DNA from: Bacillota bacterium
GTDB taxonomy: Bacteria; Bacillota; DTU065
Reading direction: 5' to 3'
DNA: 10,845 nucleotides
Assembly (NCBI GenBank): GCA_012842235.1
Contig: DUTE01000270.1
Span: 1 to 10,845, forward strand
A program made the position numbers and the translations under genes. Below are positions 1 through 5,172 of the stretch, in pieces (position 1 is the stretch's first letter; the number at the start of each line of letters is the position of its first letter). A model generated the notes under the pieces. It searched no databases. It saw only the letters and a list, made by a program, of their open reading frames with translations, and had not been told where the DNA came from.

Positions 1-162
1 AAATAAACCATGATAGTGTGTAAAGGTGTTATACTTTCAGTAATTGCAGGACTCCATTATCTTTACCTTGTGATTACAGGTTAAAATACCATATTCTATA
101 TCTCTAATTTTTGCAGATAACTACTTGAAAACGCCATACTACTAAGGTAGGAGGTAGGAAAC
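1..162. other. Non-coding leader upstream of the PrsW-family gene
   Basis: I see no gene in this AT-rich stretch; stop codons are frequent in all forward frames and no tail of an upstream gene is recognisable. It should contain the promoter of the PrsW-family gene. The best -10 candidate is TATACT at 30-35, but it has no good -35 partner. A second weak candidate pairs TTGTGA (68-73) with TATTCT (92-97) at 18-bp spacing. Neither is convincing. A strong SD, AGGAGGT, lies at 149-155. Confidence 0.5.
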
Positions 163-804
163 TTGCATTTAATAACATTGATTTGGGGTGTTTTACCTGC
201 TTTTTTGTGGCTTCTTTACTTTTATCGGCAAGATAAACTGCCAGAACCACCAAAGCTAGTATTAAAAACTTTCTTGTTTGGGGCTATTTCTGTTGTTCCA
301 GCAGCTTTAATAGAAAGACGTTTTGTGGGAAATCTTGGTCCCCAATCGTCGTTAGGTACCATATTTCTTTTGACTTTTGGAGTTATTGCCACTGCAGAAG
401 AGTTTTCTAAATTTGCAGCTATTCGCCTTGGAGTAGGCAAAACAGAAGCCATAGATTCAGACGTAGATGGTGTAGTATATGGCGTCTCAGCTGGTTTAGG
501 ATTTGCTATGCTTGAAAACATTCTCTACATTAATAGCTTTGGTATCAATGTGGCTCCTGTTAGAGCAGTTTTTTCCAATCTTGCTCACGCACTTTTTACA
601 GGCCTTTTAGGATGTTATTATGCACATAGCTTACTATGGGATAGACCTATTGAGGTCTATAAAGGCCTTTTTTGGGCTATTTTTCTCCACGGCTTGTACG
701 ACTTTATACTTATTTCAGGTATAATGAGTCCTTATTGGTCTGTTTTACTTTTAGTTTCTGTTTTTGAAGTGATACGACGGGTTTTTCATAGGCAAAGGCT
801 CTAA
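163..804 (+). CDS. PrsW-family intramembrane metalloprotease
   Basis: This 213-residue polytopic membrane protein has about seven hydrophobic segments (roughly 4-20, 35-50, 66-80, 104-122, 139-157, 166-185, 190-206). It carries the three PrsW-family signatures: EExxK (E79, E80, K83), FxxxE (F114 to E118, in the DGVVYG...ENI stretch) and HxxxD (H176 to D180), plus a conserved His at 142. These residues belong to the presumed metal-binding active site of the CAAX-protease-like superfamily. In B. subtilis, PrsW makes the first cut in the anti-sigma factor RsiW. Here no sigma or anti-sigma gene lies beside it, so the substrate is unknown and I give no symbol. The start is TTG, chosen because AGGAGGT (149-155) sits 7 nt upstream. 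The gene seems to be its own unit, since yebC has a separate promoter. The family call is firm; the function is only inferred. Confidence 0.88.
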   Translation: MHLITLIWGVLPAFLWLLYFYRQDKLPEPPKLVLKTFLFGAISVVPAALIERRFVGNLGPQSSLGTIFLLTFGVIATAEEFSKFAAIRLGVGKTEAIDSDVDGVVYGVSAGLGFAMLENILYINSFGINVAPVRAVFSNLAHALFTGLLGCYYAHSLLWDRPIEVYKGLFWAIFLHGLYDFILISGIMSPYWSVLLLVSVFEVIRRVFHRQRL

Positions 805-844
805 GCCTCTAAAGACACAATATCTTTTTTCTTCTAACAAATTA

Positions 845-853
845 TGGTACAAT
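845..853 (+). promoter_or_regulatory. Extended -10 promoter of yebC
   Basis: TGGTACAAT is an extended -10 element: TG, one base, then TACAAT, which matches TATAAT at five of six bases. The -35 region at 825-830 is only a T-run, 17 bp upstream, and is weak; the TG extension would compensate. The predicted transcription start is near 860, leaving a leader of about 27 nt before the yebC ATG. This is a reading by eye. Confidence 0.5.
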
Positions 854-886
854 GGTTGCAGCCAGTTTATATAGAGGTGAACTGAA

Positions 887-1609
887 ATGGCAGGACATTC
901 CAAATGGGCGAATATCAAAAATAGAAAAGCAAAACAAGATCAACAAAGAGGTAAAATATTTACCCGTCTATCTAAAGAAATAACGATGGCTGCAAGACAT
1001 GGTGGCGGTGATCCTGATACTAACTTTAGGTTAAGATTAGCTGTAGAACAGGCAAGAGAGAATAATATGCCTAATGATACCATTGAACGTGCCATAAAAA
1101 GAGGTATTGGAGCATTAGAAGGAGATAATCTCGAAGAGGTTGTCTATGAGGGTTATGGACCTGCAGGGGTTGCTATTATGGCAAATTCTTTAACTGATAA
1201 TCGTAACAGAACAGCAGGAGAGGTTCGTTTTATTTTCTCTAAACATGGGGGAAATCTCGGTACTAATGGCTGTGTGGCTTGGATGTTTGATAAACAGGGC
1301 CTAATAATAGCTGAAAACCTTCAAAATATCGATGAAGATGATGTTTTGATGGCAGCTTTAGAGTCAGGTGCCGTAGATGTAGTTTTTGAAGAAGATAGTA
1401 TTGAAGTAGTAACTGAACCGGATGATCTAGAACCTGTTGAGAAAGGCCTTCTTAATGTTGGCTTAAAAATAGTCCATGCTGAGGTTGCCCTTGTACCTCA
1501 AAACACAATAGAGATATCAGATGAAGATAAAGAGAAATTAGAAAATTTACTCAGTGCTCTTGAAGACAATGATGATGTGCAGAATGTATGGCACAATGCA
1601 AGTTTATAA
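887..1609 (+). CDS. yebC: YebC/TACO1-family translation or DNA-binding regulator
   Basis: This 240-residue cytosolic protein has the usual family length. It opens with the family N-terminal signature MAGHSKWANIKNRKAKQD, followed by the conserved FTRLSKEI and ARHGGGDPDTN blocks (about residues 25-46), the NMPNDTIERAIKRG block (about 60-73) and the YEGYGPAGVA block (about 88-97). The C-terminal part is acidic (runs of E and D near 127-132, 209-215 and 226-230). Family members have been described both as DNA-binding transcription regulators, including next to ruvC, and as translation factors acting on ribosomes stalled at proline-rich stretches. The sequence alone does not say which applies. The start is ATG, with AGAGGTGA (873-880) 6 nt upstream. 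Lying just before ruvCAB is a common arrangement in bacteria. A hairpin follows the stop, so co-transcription with ruv may be partial. Confidence 0.96.
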   Translation: MAGHSKWANIKNRKAKQDQQRGKIFTRLSKEITMAARHGGGDPDTNFRLRLAVEQARENNMPNDTIERAIKRGIGALEGDNLEEVVYEGYGPAGVAIMANSLTDNRNRTAGEVRFIFSKHGGNLGTNGCVAWMFDKQGLIIAENLQNIDEDDVLMAALESGAVDVVFEEDSIEVVTEPDDLEPVEKGLLNVGLKIVHAEVALVPQNTIEISDEDKEKLENLLSALEDNDDVQNVWHNASL

Positions 1610-1616
1610 GTATACT
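1588..1616 (+). promoter_or_regulatory. Possible promoter for the bofC-like/ruv operon
   Basis: Within the last codons of yebC, ATGGCA (1588-1593, four of six to TTGACA) is separated by exactly 17 bp from TATACT (1611-1616, five of six to TATAAT). The predicted transcription start is near 1623, so the transcript would begin a few bases before the hairpin at 1630-1654. This is suggestive only, because matches of this quality arise by chance in AT-rich DNA. Confidence 0.35.
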
Positions 1617-1629
1617 CTAGATAAGTATG

Positions 1630-1660
1630 AACCACCCTATTAATAGAGGTGGTTTTACTT
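1630..1660 (+). terminator. Hairpin after yebC: weak terminator and/or SD-sequestering element
   Basis: AACCACC (1630-1636) is perfectly complementary to GGTGGTT (1648-1654). Three more pairs (1637-1639 with 1644-1646) can form inside, around a UUAA loop and one bulged A. The stem is followed by TTTTACTT, so it could act as a weak intrinsic terminator for yebC. Its 3' arm also contains most of AGAGGTGG (1645-1652), the SD of the following TTG start, so it could equally limit translation of the next gene. The pairing is directly visible; the role is inferred. Confidence 0.5.
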
Positions 1661-1932
1661 TGTTGTCAAAAATATGTACTTATTTACTGGGAATTTTGCT
1701 AGGGATTATCTTCATTTTTGGTTTAAGCATTCCTTTGAAAGAAAATTCCGACTGGAAATTAAGCGAATTAAATGGTTATATAGCTATCTACGACCCATCA
1801 GGTTTTCTCTTTGAGCTGACAAACATTTCTCTTAGTTCACTACCTAAAAAGGAACAAGAAGCTCTTTTATTAGGTTTGACAGTAAATGATCATATTGAAC
1901 TTGAGCAGATATTAGAAGGTTTGACCCAGTAA
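1660..1932 (+). CDS. Membrane-anchored BofC C-terminal-domain-like protein
   Basis: From the start chosen here this is a 90-residue protein. It has one N-terminal hydrophobic segment (about residues 6-24, LLGILLGIIFIFGL), which is a membrane anchor or uncleaved signal. A small domain follows (about 38-90) with the pattern GYIAIYD...ELTNISLSSLPKKEQEALLLGL...ELEQILEGL. This resembles the BofC C-terminal domain, in which a 'GYIAVYD' strand is followed by 'sLP.e....l..Gi.v....eL...le'. In B. subtilis, BofC restrains SpoIVB signalling in sigma-K activation; a small protein with this domain often sits between yebC and ruvC in Clostridia. The ATG at 1627 has no SD and would put the hairpin inside the gene. 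TTG at 1660 has AGAGGTGG 7 nt upstream and is preferred; TTG 1663 is also possible. The assignment is from remembered family patterns, and a sporulation role is inference. Confidence 0.62.
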   Translation: MLSKICTYLLGILLGIIFIFGLSIPLKENSDWKLSELNGYIAIYDPSGFLFELTNISLSSLPKKEQEALLLGLTVNDHIELEQILEGLTQ

Positions 1933-2025
1933 AAGCAGGACTTGTCATATCTTAAACGAATATATGTTCGTAGAGGAATTAACTACGCTTTGAGATTGCT
2001 CAAGGTCAAGTGGGAGCTGCTTAAA

Positions 2026-2535
2026 TTGAAAAGTAAACCTAGAATTGTGTTGGGAGTTGACCCTGGTACAGCTCTATGTGGGTATGGATTAGTATTAGAA
2101 GAAAAAGGTGGTTTTCGAGCGTTGACATATGGCACCATCACTACAGAAAAAGGTATGCCTATGTCAAAAAGGCTACAAACCATCTTTTTAGAACTTTCTG
2201 AGCTGGCAAAGATTTACAACCCCAACATTCTTTCTATTGAAAAGCTTTTTTTTAATAAAAATGTTACAACTGCTATCAGTGTTGGCCAAGCTAGAGGTGT
2301 TTGTCTTCTAGTTGCTGCAGAGTATGGGCTTGATGTATTTGAATATACACCAGGAGAGGTTAAACTCTCTCTTACAGGCAATGGTAAAGCTCTTAAACAG
2401 CAGGTAGGATTTATGGTGAAATCGCTTCTTAATTTAGATGAAATACCCAAACCAGATGATACTGCAGATGCTTTAGCAATTGCTCTTTGTTATTATTTCC
2501 GTAACAATCAATATTTTGATGCTTTGAGGGGGTAG
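2026..2535 (+). CDS. ruvC: Crossover junction endodeoxyribonuclease RuvC
   Basis: RuvC is the Holliday-junction resolvase. It acts as a dimer, making symmetric nicks in junctions handled by RuvAB. The four catalytic acidic residues of the RNase H-like fold are visible: D12 in GVDPGT, E72 in SIEKLFFNKN, and D145 and D148 in PDDTADALAIAL. The F75/F76 region corresponds to the junction-contacting phenylalanine of E. coli RuvC. With the TTG at 2026 the protein has 169 residues and starts 11 residues before the first catalytic Asp, as is usual. GGGAG (2012-2016) lies 9 nt upstream. The reading frame is open back to a TTG at 1942, which would add 28 basic residues, but that TTG has only AGGA one base away and the extension is not typical of RuvC. 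The stop is 4 nt before the ruvA start. Confidence 0.95.
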   Translation: MKSKPRIVLGVDPGTALCGYGLVLEEKGGFRALTYGTITTEKGMPMSKRLQTIFLELSELAKIYNPNILSIEKLFFNKNVTTAISVGQARGVCLLVAAEYGLDVFEYTPGEVKLSLTGNGKALKQQVGFMVKSLLNLDEIPKPDDTADALAIALCYYFRNNQYFDALRG

Positions 2536-2539
2536 CTTT

Positions 2540-3127
2540 GTGATAGGCAGGCTCAAAGGTGTCTTGTTAGAGACAGATGAAAATATGTTGTTAATCGATG
2601 TTCATGGTATCGGTTATGAGGTTATAGTTTCAGAGCGTTTAGCTACTAAACTTCAAAGTAATTTAGGTAAAGAAATAAGTTTATATATTGAAACAGTTGT
2701 TAGAGAAGATGATATTCTCTTATATGGATTTTCAGGTAGAGAAGAAAAAAAATGCTTTAAAATGGTTACTTCTGTTAGTGGGATGGGGCCTAAAACTGCT
2801 ATTGCTGTTTTGTCTGTACTTACAGTGTCTAGTTTTTACCAAGCAATTTTGTTAGGTGAAGAAAAAGTTTTAATGCAAGTAAGTGGTATCGGTAAAAAAA
2901 CAGCACAAAGACTTATACTTGAACTTAGAGATAAAGTATCTCCAGAATATTTAAGCACAACACCTTCTGAGTCTGTTATTAGTGACTTTGATGAAGTTAG
3001 TGCCGCATTACAGTCTTTAGGGTTTGAACCACAGGAATATTTAGCAATTACCAATGAACTTCGAGAATTAGGTCACAGTACTAATGATGTAATTCGCCTA
3101 ACACTAAAACGTTTAGGTGAACAGTGA
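2540..3127 (+). CDS. ruvA: Holliday junction branch-migration complex subunit RuvA
   Basis: RuvA is the tetrameric junction-binding subunit that recruits RuvB hexamers. At 195 residues it has normal length and all three domains. There is an N-terminal OB fold (about 1-63, MIGRLKG...HGIGYEV) with the acidic pin region at E56-D58 in VREDDILLYGF. Two helix-hairpin-helix motifs follow: VSGMGPKTA (79-87) and VSGIGKKTA (114-122). After a Ser/Pro/Thr linker (about 134-148) comes the C-terminal RuvB-contacting domain (about 150-195, DEVSAALQSLGF). The start is GTG with GAGGGGG (2526-2532), inside the end of ruvC, 7 nt upstream, so translation is probably coupled to ruvC. Nothing is missing or unusual. 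Confidence 0.97.
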   Translation: MIGRLKGVLLETDENMLLIDVHGIGYEVIVSERLATKLQSNLGKEISLYIETVVREDDILLYGFSGREEKKCFKMVTSVSGMGPKTAIAVLSVLTVSSFYQAILLGEEKVLMQVSGIGKKTAQRLILELRDKVSPEYLSTTPSESVISDFDEVSAALQSLGFEPQEYLAITNELRELGHSTNDVIRLTLKRLGEQ

Positions 3128-3158
3128 GTGGGGATTGTTTAAGTTTGGAGGTTAGGCC

Positions 3159-4181
3159 ATGGAAGATAGGCTAGTATCGCCAAAAAAGACACAAGAAGAT
3201 AGTCTTGAGAGTCTAAGACCTCAACATCTTAGCGAATATATAGGACAAAAAAAGGTTAAAGAAAGTTTGGCTATAGCCATAGAAGCAGCTAAAGCAAGGG
3301 GCGACGCCCTTGATCACGTGCTTTTATATGGCCCACCTGGTCTTGGGAAAACTACTTTAGCAACAATAATAGCCAATGAAATGGAAGCTAATTTGAAGAT
3401 TACTTCAGGTCCAGCACTTGAAAGACCAGGGGACTTAGCTGCTATATTAACAAATCTTCAAGAAGGCCAAGTATTATTTATCGATGAAATCCATAGATTA
3501 AATAGAGCTGTTGAGGAAATTCTCTATCCAGCAATGGAAGATTATGCTTTGGATATTATTATAGGTAAAGGCCCAGGGGCCCGTTCAGTAAGACTATCAT
3601 TACCTTATTTTACTTTAATTGGAGCAACGACTAGAGCCGGTCTTTTAACGTCTCCTCTGAGAGATCGTTTTGGCTTGATTCATCGTTTAGATTTTTATTC
3701 CACTGAAGAACTTTTGGAAATTATATTACGCTCTGCTAATGTTCTTGGAGTAGAGACTACAGAAGAAGGTGCCTTTGAGATCGCCAGACGTTCTCGAGGA
3801 ACACCAAGGATCGGCAATCGCTTATTAAGGCGTGTAAGAGACTTTGCACAGGTAAAAGCCGATGGTAAAATCGACCTTTCTGTGGCTAGAGATGCTCTAC
3901 TTCTTTTAGAAGTAGATGATTTGGGGTTAGATCAAATAGACAGAGTTATCCTGAAAACCATTGTAGAAAAATATGATGGAGGACCGGTTGGTTTAGATAC
4001 ATTGGCAGCATCTTTAGGTGAAGAATCAGACACAATAGAAGATGTATATGAGCCGTATCTTTTACAATTGGGTTTCATTAAACGAACTCCAAGGGGAAGA
4101 GTCGCTACACAAAATGCTTTTCAGTATCTAGGTCTAGATATTACACAAAGAGGAACTCTCTTTGAGGAAGAGGTGGAATAG
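3159..4181 (+). CDS. ruvB: Holliday junction branch-migration DNA helicase RuvB
   Basis: RuvB is the AAA+ hexameric motor that pumps DNA through the RuvA-bound junction. The 340 residues have the family's usual length. Visible motifs are Walker A GPPGLGKT (58-65), Walker B VLFIDEIH (105-112), the sensor 1 stretch GATTRAG (155-161), the arginine finger in SPLRDRFG (R170), and sensor 2 in [13 protein letters not shown] (around R217). The C-terminal winged-helix DNA-binding domain covers about 256-330 and includes the conserved [16 protein letters not shown] stretch. The start is ATG with GGAGGT (3147-3152) 6 nt upstream. The 31-nt gap after ruvA shows no promoter or terminator, so it is part of the ruv operon. 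recO follows with no spacer. Confidence 0.98.
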   Translation: MEDRLVSPKKTQEDSLESLRPQHLSEYIGQKKVKESLAIAIEAAKARGDALDHVLLYGPPGLGKTTLATIIANEMEANLKITSGPALERPGDLAAILTNLQEGQVLFIDEIHRLNRAVEEILYPAMEDYALDIIIGKGPGARSVRLSLPYFTLIGATTRAGLLTSPLRDRFGLIHRLDFYSTEELLEIILRSANVLGVETTEEGAFEIARRSRGTPRIGNRLLRRVRDFAQVKADGKIDLSVARDALLLLEVDDLGLDQIDRVILKTIVEKYDGGPVGLDTLAASLGEESDTIEDVYEPYLLQLGFIKRTPRGRVATQNAFQYLGLDITQRGTLFEEEVE

Positions 4182-4925
4182 TTGTTCTGGTGTGAAGGGG
4201 TTGTTATTAAAACGCGTCCTCTAGGAGAAGCCGATAGGATAGTTGTGCTCTATACTAAAGAAAGAGGAAAAGTGGGAACAGCAGCTAAAGGAAGCAGGCG
4301 TCCGAAAAATAGGTTAGCAGCTGTTGTACAGCCCTTTACCAGAGGTAATTACTTTTTAAGTGATCCTGCAAGTGGGTTAAAGAGCTTAAGCCAAGGCAAT
4401 ATAATAGATAGTAACCAAAATCTTCGAGATGATCTTTTGAAAATGGCCGCATGCAACTACTTTTTAGAACTAATTGATGTTAGTGTGGAGACAGAAGACC
4501 CAGATCAGGAGCTTTATAAGCTTATTCTTATGGGGCTTAAATTAATTGATACAGTCGATGATCTCGATTTAGCTTTAAGATATATAGAATATCGACTTCT
4601 TTATACCTTAGGTTGGGGTTTACAACTTGAAAACTGTGTGGGATGTGGTAAAGAATTAAATGAAAAGCTGTTGTTTTCAGCTATAGATGGTGGGGTGAAA
4701 TGTGAAGGTTGTCTTCGAGGAGATGAGATTTATCTGTCAAAGAAAGCAAGAGCAATCCTTCTTAGCTTTAATAGACTCTATCCTCGGACACTTCCCAAAC
4801 TCAAATTAGGAGAAGAAGACCACCAAGAATTGGAAAAGATAATGCGCCTTGCTTGGGATGCAAGGATGGAAAAAAGCCCAAAAACTTGGTTATTCTGGAA
4901 ACAAGTGAGTGCTTTAGAAAATTAA
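4182..4925 (+). CDS. recO: DNA repair protein RecO
   Basis: RecO is a mediator of the RecFOR pathway: it binds single-stranded DNA, anneals strands and, with RecR, helps load RecA. This 247-residue protein starts with the RecO N-terminal OB fold (about 1-80), including the conserved GVVIKTRPLGEADRIVVLYT and KGSRRPKNR stretches. An all-helical region follows, interrupted by a four-cysteine zinc site (C152 and C155 in CVGC, C174 and C177 in CEGC), then a C-terminal helical tail. The TTG start follows the ruvB TAG with no gap. The SD AAGAGG lies in the last ruvB codons, 5-9 nt upstream, which indicates tight translational coupling. Joining recO to ruvCAB makes one recombinational repair operon. 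The zinc cysteines are complete, unlike in E. coli RecO, and are typical of Gram-positive forms. Confidence 0.95.
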   Translation: MFWCEGVVIKTRPLGEADRIVVLYTKERGKVGTAAKGSRRPKNRLAAVVQPFTRGNYFLSDPASGLKSLSQGNIIDSNQNLRDDLLKMAACNYFLELIDVSVETEDPDQELYKLILMGLKLIDTVDDLDLALRYIEYRLLYTLGWGLQLENCVGCGKELNEKLLFSAIDGGVKCEGCLRGDEIYLSKKARAILLSFNRLYPRTLPKLKLGEEDHQELEKIMRLAWDARMEKSPKTWLFWKQVSALEN

Positions 4926-4959
4926 TAATCTCGAGGAAGGATTTACAGGATATGTAACG

Positions 4960-5035
4960 AATAGCTACTAGTGGTTATTTGAACCAATTTTTTTATTGGT
5001 GTTAAGCTTGCTAGCTGTTAATAACTACTTTTTTT
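4960..5035 (+). terminator. Probable recO terminator with alternative (attenuator-like) fold
   Basis: AGTGGTTATT (4970-4979) pairs with AATAACTACT (5020-5029) over ten base pairs with one G-U. The stem is followed by a run of T to 5035, as in an intrinsic terminator. The 40-nt interior carries a second hairpin, ACCAAT (4983-4988) with ATTGGT (4995-5000), around six T. A competing helix is possible: AATAGCTA (4960-4967) with TAGCTGTT (5012-5019), eight pairs with one G-U. It cannot coexist with the terminator stem except as a pseudoknot. The simplest reading is the end of the ruv-recO transcript; an attenuator ahead of ppdK is the alternative. Confidence 0.5.
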
Positions 5036-5067
5036 GTTCTTCTAGAGGTTTTTAGAGAAACAAATAA

Positions 5068-5172
5068 ATGGTTAGATTAATAGCAAGAATGGGAAATAGA
5101 AGAAATGATCTATTTCAACATCAAAAAGATCATTCAGAGCTGATTGCTCTTTTCAAGGAGGCTAAAAAATGA
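5068..5172 (+). CDS. Possible 34-residue leader ORF overlapping the ppdK start
   Basis: An ATG at 5068 opens 34 sense codons encoding [20 protein letters not shown] followed by a short mixed-charge tail ending EAKK. It closes with TGA at 5170-5172, giving an ATGA overlap with the ppdK ATG at 5169. Such an overlap is what translational coupling looks like, and the ppdK SD (5155-5161) lies inside this frame. Against it, the ATG has no clear SD (only AGAG about 10 nt upstream), an in-frame TAA directly precedes it, and I do not recognise the peptide. An open run of this length can occur by chance. Treat it as a candidate only. Confidence 0.2.
   Translation: MVRLIARMGNRRNDLFQHQKDHSELIALFKEAKK
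5104..5134. repeat. 8-bp inverted repeat in the ppdK leader
   Basis: AATGATCT (5104-5111) and AGATCATT (5127-5134) are perfect inverse complements separated by 15 nt. The pair could be a protein-binding dyad or an RNA hairpin about 20 nt upstream of the ppdK SD. No T-run follows, so it is not a terminator. A chance origin is possible in AT-rich DNA. Confidence 0.4.

Noticed and set aside
222..521. Minus-strand ORF of 99 codons inside the PrsW-like gene
   Set aside because: It is a shadow of a well-supported gene, has no recognisable domain and no SD. The same holds for the minus-strand ORFs inside ruvC, ruvA and ppdK and the +2 frame ORF at 6013-6219.
796..830. Hairpin AGGCT-CTA-AGCCT at the end of the PrsW-like gene, followed further on by a T-run, as a terminator
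   Set aside because: The stem is only 5 bp with a 3-nt loop, it overlaps the stop codon, and the T-run begins 16 nt after the stem, too far for an intrinsic terminator.
863..884. CAGTT/AACTG arms around the yebC SD as a regulatory hairpin
   Set aside because: Only 5 bp are perfect and the extension needs two G-U pairs. It is too weak to separate from chance without comparative data.
1627..1659. ATG at 1627 as the start of the bofC-like gene
   Set aside because: It has no SD, and the extra residues are encoded by the hairpin and the SD of the TTG start at 1660.
4158..4172. CTCTT-TGAGG-AAGAG hairpin over the recO SD
   Set aside because: The 5-bp stem lies in ruvB coding sequence where ribosomes pass before recO is initiated. 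Short pyrimidine matches to purine-rich SDs are common by chance.
4932..4957. Minimal ATG-TAA start-stop (4952-4957) after GAGGAAGG (4932-4940)
   Set aside because: The spacing is poor and there is no evidence that this minimal start-stop site is used.
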